In this document: positions 53,134-63,050 of the stretch, piece by piece
Layout: each line of letters starts with the position of its first letter
Numbering within the stretch: the stretch's first letter is position 1
Assembly: GCA_963854835.1 (NCBI GenBank)
Contig: OY978525.1
Location: 64,326,907-64,390,906, forward strand
From: Megamerina dolium
Lineage: Eukaryota > Arthropoda > Insecta > Diptera > Megamerinidae
DNA: 64,000 nt
Direction: 5' to 3'
The notes under the pieces: generated by a model
What the model was told of the DNA's origin: nothing
Databases searched by the model: none
What the model saw: the letters and a program-made list of their open reading frames with translations, nothing else
Made by a program: the position numbers and the translations under genes

Positions 53134-54300
53134 AATGTCAGCTCTCACTCTCTTTAGAGCTACCGCGAAAGAGATTATTGAATTTAATGAATATTTCCAT
53201 TACATCAACCCGGAAAATCATACAAAATTTATCTTGGAAGCACAGAAAAAGCAATTCCAATCCATATTGAGTGATTGCAAAAGGGCGTATCACGCCCTTT
53301 TGATGTTGATATTAGCCAAATTAAAGAGGTATATAGAGAATTTTATATCTCTTTTTTCGGTGCCTCTTCAAAATTATTATTAAATTAGCTCATCTTCATG
53401 AGCTGAACGCTGAGATGGTATCTCCCACGACTTCCCCTCCTTGCGATGTAAACGTATCTCATCAACATTCGTTCCCCGCAATTCAGCTGCCTCCATGTAA
53501 CACTCCGTATTTTTCGGGCGATTATGTTTCCTGGGCAAACTTTCGAGATATGTTCACGGCCTTATATAGAAACCATCCTCGCTTAAGTCCCGTAGAAAAA
53601 TTGTACCACTTGCTACAGAAAACCCGTGGCGATGCACACAATATCATTAAGTCAACTCTGTTGACTTATGATGACTTCTCAATACCGTGACACAATTTAA
53701 AAAAGCGATATAAAAAAAACGTATACCTATCAACATACAGTTGAAATGACTCTTGAATTTGTAACCAGTCGTGCATGAAACCGGCCCCCATTAAAGCGCA
53801 TACAGCGAACACTAAATGCATCACGCATCACGTGCAATCCCTAATTGGAGCGATTTTGACGCCTTTCTAACATATCCGTATCAGACTTTGGAATCATTCG
53901 CAGATATCCGAATGGGTCTCGGCAACCCTGCCAACCACCAACTCGGCAATAAAGCCAACCATCGAATCACCAATCAGCAATCGGTCGACTCGACCTTCTC
54001 AAACGTGCAAATAGACCTACGGTAGATGCACAGGGAATTGGCATTTATCATGCCAGTGTCACCAATCAGGATGGTCCATTGTGACGAAAGACACACCCTC
54101 TTCGCCATTGTCCCGATTTTTTGCAGTTATTGGTTGATGAACGCTACAACGTAGTTAAAAAAGAAAAAAAAATTACCAACTGTTGGGCCAACTCTCACAA
54201 TTACAATAACTGAAAAAGCCGATTTACGTGCTCATCGTGCCGACAAAGACATAATTCCCTACTTCATCGGCTAGACAATGCTTCCAGCACTCATTGTGAA
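53134..54300 (+). pseudogene. gag: BEL/Pao gag, copy 3
   Basis: Plus-strand gag pieces in order: MSALTLFRATAKEIIEFNEY (53135), a frame change, IQLPPCNTPYFSGDYVSW with FRDMFTALYRNHPRLSPVEK and KLYHLLQKTRGDAHNIIKST (to 53690), a gap, IPNWSDFDAFLTYPYQTLES (about 53840), then the zinc-knuckle region RHCPDFLQLLVDERYNVV, CWANSHNYNN, FTCSSCRQRHNSLLHRL (to about 54260). The family is the same as copy 2 at 6790-11290. Stops and shifts occur throughout, and pol is not recognisable downstream. Confidence 0.83.
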
Positions 54301-55009
54301 ACAACTCCTGAGTCAACTCCCACTGAAACATAAGCTGAACGTTCTTGTCAGTGTACTTCTTCGGTAACACAACACTCTTTACCACCTGGAATAAAGAGCT
54401 TAGAATTATACTCTCGGTGGCTGTCGATGACAGAACTATTCCAACTGTGAATAAGCCTAAATCCTTGGAGTTACATTTGATAATCTCATGACCTTCGCTA
54501 CACATGTTGAAAACACCATCCTGCCACCTACCATGAAACCCCAACAACCACTTAATGCAGCTGGCCCCTCCCTCGCATAGCGTCAGCAGTGTCGAACGCG
54601 CGTTTGATAGTCGTGAATCACCGGCTTGATGATTTGAGCATTAGTACGCATAGGGCGGCACTGAATTCATTGCTACATGCACCGGCTGGCTGACATCATT
54701 ACAGACCGGAGTATCTTTAATTTGATTAAAAATACAATAAATCATGAAACTTTTAGGATTGAGTTTGCCCTACTCTCTAATTTCAAAAGGAATATAAATT
54801 ACTATAGTGACCAACAAATCAATTTGACGCGGACCAAAATTTATTATACTTTTATTTTCTGTACAATTATATTTGAACTTTAAAATAAATAAATCTCTTT
54901 AAGTTGTTTTATATGGACAATTGTCAAAATATGTAAACAATGGACATCTGTCCATTGTGAAACGTAAAAAAAATAAATAAATATGTGGCACTTAAAGCCC
55001 CAAAGGGCT
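54301..55009. other. No recognisable gene; decayed BEL/Pao flank likely
   Basis: Short frames only (for example 54677-54883) with no known domain. A small palindrome AATGGACATCTGTCCATT is at about 54938-54955. It may include eroded protease-region sequence of copy 3, but I cannot support a call. Confidence 0.35.
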
Positions 55010-55078
55010 CATTGGCCGAGCTTCTCATCCATTACTGTTGTGCGTCTTAAATTTGGACAGTATTAGAAGGGACCTATT
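55010..55078 (-). repeat. SINE fragment, same family as 7376-7766
   Basis: CTGTTGTGCG...TTGGACAGTATTAGAAGGGACC matches, inverted, the SINE segment at about 7636-7677, and CTCATTGGCCGAGCTTCT resembles the next SINE segment with changes. The tRNA-like head is absent. Confidence 0.65.
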
Positions 55079-55244
55079 GTGAAACGTAAACTTGTGTAAA
55101 ATCTAAAACTAATCTTAGCTACGATTTTTCTCAACTAGAACTTAAGTTCAACTTAAGTTTAGATGATGAAACCGGACCTTAATATATAGGCATAAGTTGC
55201 ATATAGTATAGTGGCATGATGAAAAGGCATAAGTGGTAAATAGC

Positions 55245-55880
55245 CCACTTAAAGGAAGGTAGGTAGGTTAAGGCGTCTATCCGCTTATCCGCTATCCTTA
55301 GCCTAAATGAGGCTTATTGTGATAAAGCAGGTAGGCTACCCCGTTTCCCTTAGGAACTAACCCGAACACTCACACAGAAGGTAAGTTATAGATTCTGGTA
55401 CTTACTCGCCGCCGCAGCTCCGGCAGATGTCAGGTGTAGAGATATACGGTAATGCCCCGTAATAATTTCCACCAGCATAGAAACCATGTGTCTTTTAAGT
55501 GCTAGTATGTCCTTTGTACGCTTTATGTTCAGTGCCACAGATTGATCGGGTAGTTGTACACGAATGTTCCAATCTAAGGATTTTATTGCTGCTTGGCTGA
55601 CAGTGAAATTACCTATATCCACGTGTGATATAACGTTACACATCAGCCAGTTCATTACTTCGTGAATTGTCGAGTGTCCCGTACCGCTGCAGGACCATTC
55701 TGAAATTGATCTGAATCTAATTGCCCATTGAGCTGCTAATTGCTTCCCCAGGATATCTAAAGGAATAAAGTTTAACAAAGCATTCAAAGATCTGGTGGAT
55801 GTCATTCTGAGTGCCCCTGTAATGCATAAGGATGCCATTCTTTGCACCTTTTCCACGAAATTTATGTTTGAGGTCAATTA
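55245..55880 (-). pseudogene. LOA/R1-like LINE fragment (end of RT)
   Basis: Encodes VQRMASLCITGALRMTSTRS, LNALLNFIPLDILGKQLAAQ and the segment that normally leads to RNase H (SQAAIKSL). This is the same block order as in the larger copy at 59117-59446. The 3' end reads, on the minus strand, TATCACAATAAGCCTCATTT followed by an ACCTACC tail, similar in layout to the 3' end of the 58079-60650 copy. 5'-truncated, with stops. Confidence 0.78.
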
Positions 55881-55992
55881 AGCGCCGTCCGCTATACCAA
55901 GCCTTTACATATGAGATCACGCTAAGCGTAATGTATTTATCATACATATATTTGAATATTTGAATAGGCATAAAAGCTGATGAATAGCCCAC

Positions 55993-58078
55993 TTAAAACA
56001 AAAATGTCTTCGAATAGAGCCTACTTTTGTGAATATAAAAAACCAACATTTTTTTTTTCCAACGCCCATATAAGACCTGGCTCATTGTCAAAGTTCAAAT
56101 TTGCGATCGAAATTACTCAATAAATTCGGAATTTTTCCTTACAATGTAGGTATCAAAAGAAATGTCTTTTTAATACCTTGATATATAACATTTTATGTGC
56201 TTTTTTTACATTTTAAAAGTTATCAAAAATGCAAATTTGAAACATTTTTTATATATATAAAAATTTCCAAAACAAAAAAAAAATTTTCATGTTTATTAGT
56301 AAATTACTATTACGCCAACAAAGAACTGAACTCGTATGCTCGAGTGGGCCCTACCCTATTCAACCAGCATCGATTGTGAGGGATGGCTATGCATCCATAT
56401 GCGCATACACATTAATGGAGCTAGCAATTATATAGATGTTTATATTTTCATTTTGTTAAGTTTCAAATTCACTTTGAACGTATTTGTTCATTGCCGGCTG
56501 ACGAAGCAGAAATCGATTTTCGTTTTTCTTACTTTTCTCGCCATTGCCGACGACGACATCTAACTATTTTCACAGAAAACATATCATTCGTCAACTATTT
56601 CGAGTATTGTTTCTTTTTTGTTTTTTTCTTGTACAAATATATGGTATTACAGCCAAACAGAAGCATACTGAGCCACACACATCTCCACTCACACAAAAAT
56701 TCATTCTCAATTAATATGATCTGCATGGCCCTTCTCCACTGAAGCATATAGTTTCTTGAAAACTTACCAGATTTTTTGGTCTTTTGGCACATCAAAAAAA
56801 AAAATTCAAATAAAGTATTTAATTTCCAACCTTTCCTATAAATCGTGTTAACTTATGTATTTGCCATCTGGTTGTTATTTAAGCTTTTGAATCGATGATT
56901 TTATACCGAAATATATACTTTTAATTTTCGCACGCTAAATATTCGGATAATTTATTTTTAGTTATTTTTTTTTTTTTGTATTCAAAGTTACTCCTTGTTC
57001 ATAGGACAAAAAATCATCATACATCCGACGAATGTGTTAAAACAGTTGCTCGCACTTGAATGGAAAAAGAATAACAGGTAAATATACAGTAGTGTACAAT
57101 AGTAGAAAATCCAAATTAACGAGAAATATGTGACAATTGAAATTATTGAAAGTATTCTTTTATCCCGGTTTTTTCTGGAAAAGGACTTAAAATTTGCATG
57201 AAGAAACAAAGAATACGGATTACTTCACTTATAATTAACAATTTATATTAATAACCTACGCGCAAATTCCTTTCTGTTCATGTTTACGAATGCACAAGCC
57301 ACACTTTCATTATTATATTCACTACATAACCTTACACCTAGGGATGGCAGCATAAAATCATTTGATTAAAAGAATCGATAATTTTCGTTCAATCTACGAT
57401 TTAATTGTATCGTAATGCCACGAGAATACTGCCATCCAATTGAATGTCAATCATGGTGTTCATTTTCCGTTTCACCAATTTAAATTGTTGAGTGGTTACA
57501 AGTGATAGATGTACAGAGGTGCAAAATTTCGTATCACGATATGTTATCGTATAGAGTCCGGATTTGCACGTGTAAATTATGTTTCTACACACCGAAATAG
57601 AAGATTGTGCGTGCTTTCCGACTTATCAAAGTAATCGGAATGCATTAAATTTTAGTTGTTTTCAAAATGAATAATGCCCTCAAACGATTTGTTACAAATA
57701 GCAGTTAATTATCCTAATAAATTTGTTTTTTTTTTCGAAATATGGGTATCAAAAGAAAGGTCTTTTTAATACTTTTTCAGCGATATTTATAAACTATTTC
57801 TAATATTTTAAAAGTTATGATCAAAATAAAAAATTTGAAAATGCTTTTTTTAACATTGATTTTTTTTTTTTGAAAATTAGTCAAATTAGCCTATATAAAA
57901 TTTAGCACCATATTAAAGACCATACAATTTCTTTTCCAAAGGTGTATTTAACATATTTTAAAAAAATTTTTATATTTTTTTAAATCTTCATACTTTGTCA
58001 AGATTTAAAAGTTGTGAGATAAACTAGAATTGTAATTATAAATGTAAATAAAAGAATTTAAAGCAATTACCGGCGCAA
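55993..58078. other. AT-rich region with two copies of a dispersed module
   Basis: No gene is supported; the open frames here are short and low-complexity. The module GTATCAAAAGAAA-GTCTTTTTAATAC occurs at about 56149-56176 and 57745-57772, in each case followed by an AT-rich 100 bases ending ATTTTAAAAGTTAT...AAATTTGAAA. An inverted relative lies at about 60690-60770. Confidence 0.55.
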
Positions 58079-58239
58079 TTAGGTTAGGTTAGGTTAGAGC
58101 GCACATAGGCCAGAAATTAGGCCCGTTGTGATACCTTCGTATGGATTTTTTTCCTTCACCTAGCTACTCGCTGAACCAACCGGAACGTTGAATGAATTTT
58201 AGGAGATTGACAATATCAATCTGGGATAGTTGGGCTAGG

Positions 58240-59029
58240 TCACTCAAATGGTAGTGTCCTAGATTTTTTTTTTCGATTTTTGCATAAAGCGGGGCAGGTA
58301 CATAGTAGATGTGCGATCGTCTCAAGTTCCTCCTCATCTCTGCAGCTTCTGCAGAAGTCATGAGTGAGGTTGCCCAGACCTAATCTCACAGCGTGAGGAC
58401 CTATGAGGCAGTGACCAGTGACCACTCCCACATAGGTCGAGATGTCTACCCTATTAAGATCAGCAAGTTTTCGTGAACGTTTCTTGCTGACTAGGGGCCA
58501 CAGCAATTTCGCCGTCCTACAGATGGGTGTATCCATCCATCTTTTCTGGAAGACGTTAGTGGTGATAACCTCTAACTTAAGCTTGCACGTGGCTATGGGG
58601 ATCCTTAACCGAGAATACTCCTGGGTTAGAGGCTCATTTGTACCCTGTCTTGCATGCTCGTCGGCTATGCAGTTTCCTCGTATACCCCTGTGTCCGGGTT
58701 CCCGGGTACAGGAGAATATTGTGCTGCTCAGCCATCTCGTTAAGAGATTTGCGGCAGTCAAGAATGGTCTTAGATTTCACGAGAAATGAGTCCAGGGCCT
58801 TAATTGCAGCTTGGCTATCGCTCAAGATGCAGATGTCTCTGCGGGAGACAAAGCTCTGTTTGATCCAAGTAAGTGCATTGTGAATCGCTTTAACTTCTGC
58901 CTGAAACACACTACAGTGATCAGGCAGGCGGAAAGAAATATTAAGGTTGAATGATTCGGAATACACACCTGCTCCCACCCTTCCATTAAGCTTAGAGCAA
59001 TCAGTAAAGATGAGAGTATATTTTGGCAT
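58240..59029 (-). pseudogene. LINE RNase H and C-terminal zinc motif
   Basis: RNase H motifs in order: TLIFTDCSKLNGRVGAGVY (Asp), VFQAEVKAIHNALTWI (Glu), ICILSDSQAAIKALDS (Asp), then in the next frame HRGIRGNCIADEHARQG (Asp, GNxxAD box). The C-terminus has CRSCRDEEELETIAHLLC, the CxxC...H...C motif typical of I/LOA/R1-group pol. One frameshift lies at about 58650-58750. It would degrade RNA in the RNA-DNA hybrid. Confidence 0.86.
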
Positions 59030-59116
59030 GAATCCTTCCGCCTCCCAGGCGAACCTATCAGGGAAGGAGGTTAGGAATTTCCTTTCAAAAGCATATGTCG
59101 GCTTGATATAATCAAG

Positions 59117-60057
59117 TTAAGTTACAATATTAAAATTATCCAGAATGCTTGCATGTCCGAAGGACTTTGATGTCCATTGGTGCAAGCCGGTAAGGCGTAA
59201 AGCAGAATTAGCCGCTAGCTGCTTACCAAGTAAGTCAAGCGGAGTAAGATGCAGAAGCACTTCTAATGCTAACGTTGGAGTTGTTCTCAGTGCTCCCGTT
59301 ATTAAAATACAAGTTGCTCTTTGTATTTTTTCAAGGGGCCTGACATGGGAGGATTTAGTAAGTGCAGTCCACCAGGTCAGTACCCCATACAGGAGGACTG
59401 GCCTGATAACTGCCTTATAAATCCAACAAACAAATTTTGGTTGCATTCCCCACTTTTTCCCTATTGCTTTTTTACAGGCATAGAATGCAGTGCTGGCTTT
59501 CTCAACCCTACAAGTAATGTTTTTCTTCCAGTTTAGTTTTCGGTCTAGGACTATTCCTAGATAACGAGTTTCTTCTCGCAGAATTAATGGAACCCCCCTA
59601 GAGTGGGAACGTTTAAGGGTGGTGTTTTGTGCTTCGTGGAGAACAAAATCAAGTCAATTTTTTGTGGGTTCGCATTTAAGCCCCTATCCTTAGCCCATTT
59701 CGACAACATATTAAGATTTATTTGAATAATATCCCTTAGTATTTCCGGAAATTTTCCAGCCACCAACAAGACAACGTCATCGGCATAAGCAATCACTCCG
59801 CACCCCTTCCACTCTATTTCTCGTAGTAGTTCGTTAACTACCAAGTTCCATAGAATAGGGGAGAGTACGCTTCCTTGCGGTGTTCCTCTTCTTACACGTT
59901 TAGTGATGGTAGATCCACCCAGCTCGAATGTAATGAGTCTATCTTTCAATAGCCGTTCTATCCATCTGCTGAGTGTTACCTCCACCCCGAGTCGTGCAAG
60001 AGCCTCCATGATTGCCCTGGGTCGAACATTGTTGAAGGCACCTTCAATATCCGTAAT
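59117..60057 (-). pseudogene. LINE reverse transcriptase palm/thumb
   Basis: From right to left: DIEGAFNNVRPRAIMEAL (motif A, next to the miniature element), TPQGSVLSPILWNLVVNEL, GVIAYADDVVLLV (catalytic YADD), LSKWAKDRGLNANPQK, then after frame changes WIYKAVIRPVLLYGVLTWW and ITGALRTTPTLALEVLLHLT. The LINE continues across the insertion at 60583-60650 (TVEKSLHNKEFVLAAF). Frameshifts near 59580 and 59450. Confidence 0.86.
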
Positions 60058-60582
60058 AGCCTATACAGACGGCAGCCTAATTCCGGATTACCGAGTTAAT
60101 TCGAATTAACTCGGGCATTAACTGCAGCTAATCTGCATAAACTCTATGAGTTAATTCTCAAAATAAAAGAGGATTACGGCAATTTGCGATGGCAACACTG
60201 CTGAAAATTGTCTATTGTGAATTTTTCTCCATCCATTTTACAAAATATTAGGTGTGTTCGCTAACAAAAAGCTCTCAACAATTGTTTACAGTTTTCAACA
60301 TGAAAAGTGTTGGCGAACTAATAAATCCAGCTGTCAATTATGAACGGTGAATGTCAATTTACAAGTTTTTGATAGTTTTCAGTTCACGTACTTCTTGTAG
60401 ATTTGTCATATCGAGAGTGATAGATGACAGAAATTGATAGTGATAGTAATGTAAGTGGACAGACCTAATAAAACAGCAATCAGCCGTTTAGTTAATCCGC
60501 AATACTGCCGTCTGTTAGGTTATTTTTTAATTCGGATTAAGTGCGCCGGTAATCCGGAATTAGGCTGCCGTCTGTCTAGGCT
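60058..60582. mobile_element. Miniature inverted-repeat element M1 in LINE RT
   Basis: 525 bp. The ends AGCCTATACAGACGGCAGCC and, inverted, AGCCTAGACAGACGGCAGCC extend into CTAATTCCGGATTACCG, a terminal repeat of about 36 bp. Flanked by AT on both sides (60056-60057 and 60583-60584). Removing the element plus one AT restores the LINE frame, supporting a 2-bp duplication. A perfect 24-bp palindrome (CCGAGTTAATTC / GAATTAACTCGG) lies at about 60092-60115. It has no transposase. Confidence 0.82.
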
Positions 60583-60584
60583 AT

Positions 60585-60929
60585 AAATGCCGCTAATACA
60601 AATTCTTTATTATGAAGAGATTTTTCCACAGTTGAAACTAGCGCAATGGTGATTATTTTCGATAAAAAAATTAGTTTTAAATAACTTTAAAAAAATTTGA
60701 AATAGTTTATTAATGTTATATATCACTGAAAAGGTATTAAAAATACATTTTTTATACCCAACTGAGTGGCATGCAAATGTTAATTTTTGAATTTATTTCT
60801 TATTTTGTATTGAAACCTGCAATAATTTTTTTTATCGGCACTTCTTTTGATTAATCGTTTATTAATCGAGTGATAGTAAGATATACGATTATTTGAAGTT
60901 TAATAAATTCTATTGTAAAATTAACTTAT
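60585..60929. other. LINE remnant and AT-rich flank
   Basis: The first 65 bases belong to the LINE. The rest is AT-rich and includes an inverted relative (about 60690-60770) of the GTATCAAAAGAAA module seen at 56149 and 57745. No gene. Confidence 0.45.
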
Positions 60930-61393
60930 AGCCTAGACAGACGGCAGCCTAATTCCGGATTACCGGGTTAATTCGAATTAACTCGGGCATTAAATGCAGC
61001 TATTCCGCATTACTCTATGAGTTAATTCTCAAAATAAAAAAGGATTAGGGCAATTTGCGATGGCAACACTACTGAAAATTTTCTATTGTGAATTTTTCTC
61101 GATCCATTTTACATAATATTAGGTATGTTCGCTACAAAAAACTTTCAAAAATTGCTAACAGTTTTCGACATAAAAAGCGTTGGCGAACAAATAAATCCAG
61201 CTGTCAATTACGAACTGCGAATGTCAATTTACAAGTTTCTGGTAGTTTTCAGTTCACTTACTTTCAGTTCAGTAAAACCGAAAACAGCGACGAGAGCGAA
61301 GAAGTGAGTGCAAAAACGGTAGTTGAATTTGTCAAAGGCATTACTGAATTATTAGTGAAAAATGGCACCCAATCTTTCAACAGGAAGATTTAA
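60930..61393 (+). mobile_element. M1-family element, left end and longer internal sequence
   Basis: Begins AGCCTAGACAGACGGCAGCC after AT (60928-60929) and follows M1 for about 330 bases, including the palindrome CCGGGTTAATTCGAATTAAC. It then diverges from M1 into sequence with a possible exon. No right terminus was found before BEL/Pao copy 4, so it is either truncated or longer than the visible part. Confidence 0.7.
61088..61393 (+). CDS. Small ORF in M1-family element, unknown function
   Basis: An open frame of 101 codons whose C-terminal 40 residues (about 61273-61393) look genuinely coding: acidic, hydrophilic, then the helical AKTVVEFVKGITELLVKNG, ending NRKI at TAA. An alternative frame from about 61170 (VGEQINPAVNYEL, MSIYKFL) is conserved with M1 at 60303 onward. 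No family recognised. It could be a transposon-encoded protein exon or chance. Confidence 0.3.
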   Translation: MNFSRSILHNIRYVRYKKLSKIANSFRHKKRWRTNKSSCQLRTANVNLQVSGSFQFTYFQFSKTENSDESEEVSAKTVVEFVKGITELLVKNGTQSFNRKI

Positions 61394-61839
61394 ATTTAAT
61401 TTGAATAAATTTTGAGAACAGTCTTATTCAAATATTACATATGATAAATTTCGCATATCTCTGTGTAAAAATAATTTATAATTATTACATATAATTTCAA
61501 TGTTCATCGTCGGATTCATACATAGGCACATGAAAGTAATTATATATGTGACATACCGACTCAAATTGATTGTGCGAAGCTGCGGTTAGTTAACGTATGA
61601 AAATGCTCATTGTCAACTGTTTCCAGTGTATCTAAAACCATTTTTGGTTTTGAGTGAAAAGGTGGCCATTATTTCATCGCCAGATTTGCTGTTAAAACGC
61701 TGTCTATTAACAGTGGGATATCTCTATACTTCTATAGTCTCTGCCTATAGTATTTCAACAAAATTCATAGTTTATGTACTAGGAGTTCAAGTTAAAAAAA
61801 AAACAAATTTTTTTTATCAAACATTTGCGATCAAATATT
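61394..61839 (+). other. Probable 5' LTR of BEL/Pao copy 4 (not delimited)
   Basis: Lies directly upstream of a primer-binding-site-like sequence, as an LTR should. Its partner would be beyond the window end, so the left border is unknown. No coding signal. Confidence 0.45.
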
Positions 61840-61852
61840 TGGTGACCCCGAC
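61840..61852 (+). promoter_or_regulatory. BEL/Pao primer-binding-site-like sequence
   Basis: TGGTGACCCCGAC is the complement of the 3' end of tRNA-Trp including CCA, as I know that tRNA, matching 13 bases before divergence. It lies 100 bases upstream of the gag-pol frame of copy 4. Confidence 0.6.
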
Positions 61853-61967
61853 TGCACTAGCACAGGGCTAGTGTTCAAACAGCGAATTCAACGCATCCTC
61901 AAAAACAACAGTTTTGTGATTCTAGCACAAGGATAGTACAACTTGACATAAAAACGAAGCACATCGA

Positions 61968-63050
61968 TTGTATGCATGCATGTTTATAAAAATGAGTATA
62001 TCAGACCGGCACAGTGTGGTACGCAAACAAAATTATTGTCTAAATTGTCTGAAGGTTGGTCACATGGCAAAACCTTGTACAACAAAGAGTTGTACTAAGT
62101 GCGGCAAAAAGCATAATACACTTATACATTCCGAAACCAAGACAATAAACCAACGAAATACTATAGAAAAGGCTCCCGTATCTAACACATCATTAACAGT
62201 AGCAACCGCTAACACCTTGTCCGGACGTCAAGACTGTGTACTTTTGGCAACAGCTAAAGTAAAAATAACAGCAAACAACGGGCGATCCGGCGTCTTTAGA
62301 GCAATATTGGATTCCGGCACTCATGTCAACCTAGTAACCGAACGACTCATAAAAAGATTATCCATTGTTCCAACCAGTGCAAGGTTATGCATTGAAAACA
62401 TTGACCAAAGCGTAAGAAAAGCAAATCAACGTATCAACGTTACAATCCAATCAATAACAAGCAATTTTTCCAAAAGACTAGAAGCATTCGTGTTGCCAAG
62501 CATTGTACCACTCCAACCAGCACAATATCTGGATTACTTATCATGGAAAATTCCAAAGGAACTAGCATTAGCCGATCCTGACTTCAATCGACCAGGCAAA
62601 ATCGATGTACTACTAGCTGAATTTTATTATCAACTAGTTTTAGCTGAACAAATGAAGTTAGGGGATATGACGCTACAAAATACAGTTCTCGAATGGGTGG
62701 CAGCTGGAAATACCACGCTCAACTCGGTAACACAGCGGTCTTCTTCTGTTACATGTGGTATGCTAACGCAGGAATCTAAGCCGTTAGATCAGTTAATTGA
62801 AAACTTTTGGAGACTTGAAGAAGTTAACAACGAAACGTTTAAAGAAAGCCCATCAACTCTCGGTGAATCAAACCAACAAGCAGTCAACAGATTTCTTGCA
62901 CTCGAAAGACGATTGGCAAGAAATAATTACCTCAAGATCAAATACACAGCATTCATGGAGGAATATGAAAAACTTGGGCACATGTCTAAAATAAACCCAA
63001 AGAAGTTAAATCCTGGTCATCACATATCACTGTGTCTTCAAACCCGATAG
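61968..63050 (+). pseudogene. gag-pol: BEL/Pao gag end, protease and pol start, copy 4
   Basis: 360 open codons that start late: the N-terminal two-thirds of gag is missing. Residues about 17-55 hold VVRKQNYCLNCLKVGHMAKP and CTKCGKKHNTLIHSE (zinc knuckles). The protease has GVFRAILDSGTHVNLVTERL (DSG active site) followed by the LDYLSWKIPKEL and IDVLLAEFYYQL regions. The pol N-terminus follows with LIENFWRLEEV, RFLALERRLARNNYLKIKYT and MEEYEKLGHMSKI. This long open reading is the best-preserved BEL/Pao coding in the window, yet gag is deleted. Confidence 0.88.

Larger units (their letters stand above)
58079..60650 (-). mobile_element. LOA/R1-like LINE with RNase H, 5'-truncated
   Basis: Minus-strand RT (motifs A to C), thumb, RNase H, and a C-terminal zinc motif. 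The 3' end is ...GGTATCACAACGGGCCTAAT, CTGGCCTATGTGCG, then three TAACC units (58079-58097 reads TTAGGTTAGGTTAGGTTAG on plus). A miniature inverted-repeat element (60058-60582) interrupts the RT just before motif A. The SINE at 7376-7766 shares this 3' end. Confidence 0.86.

Noticed and set aside
61626..61871. ORF of 81 codons as a gene
   Set aside because: It overlaps the probable LTR and primer-binding site of BEL/Pao copy 4 and has no domain.
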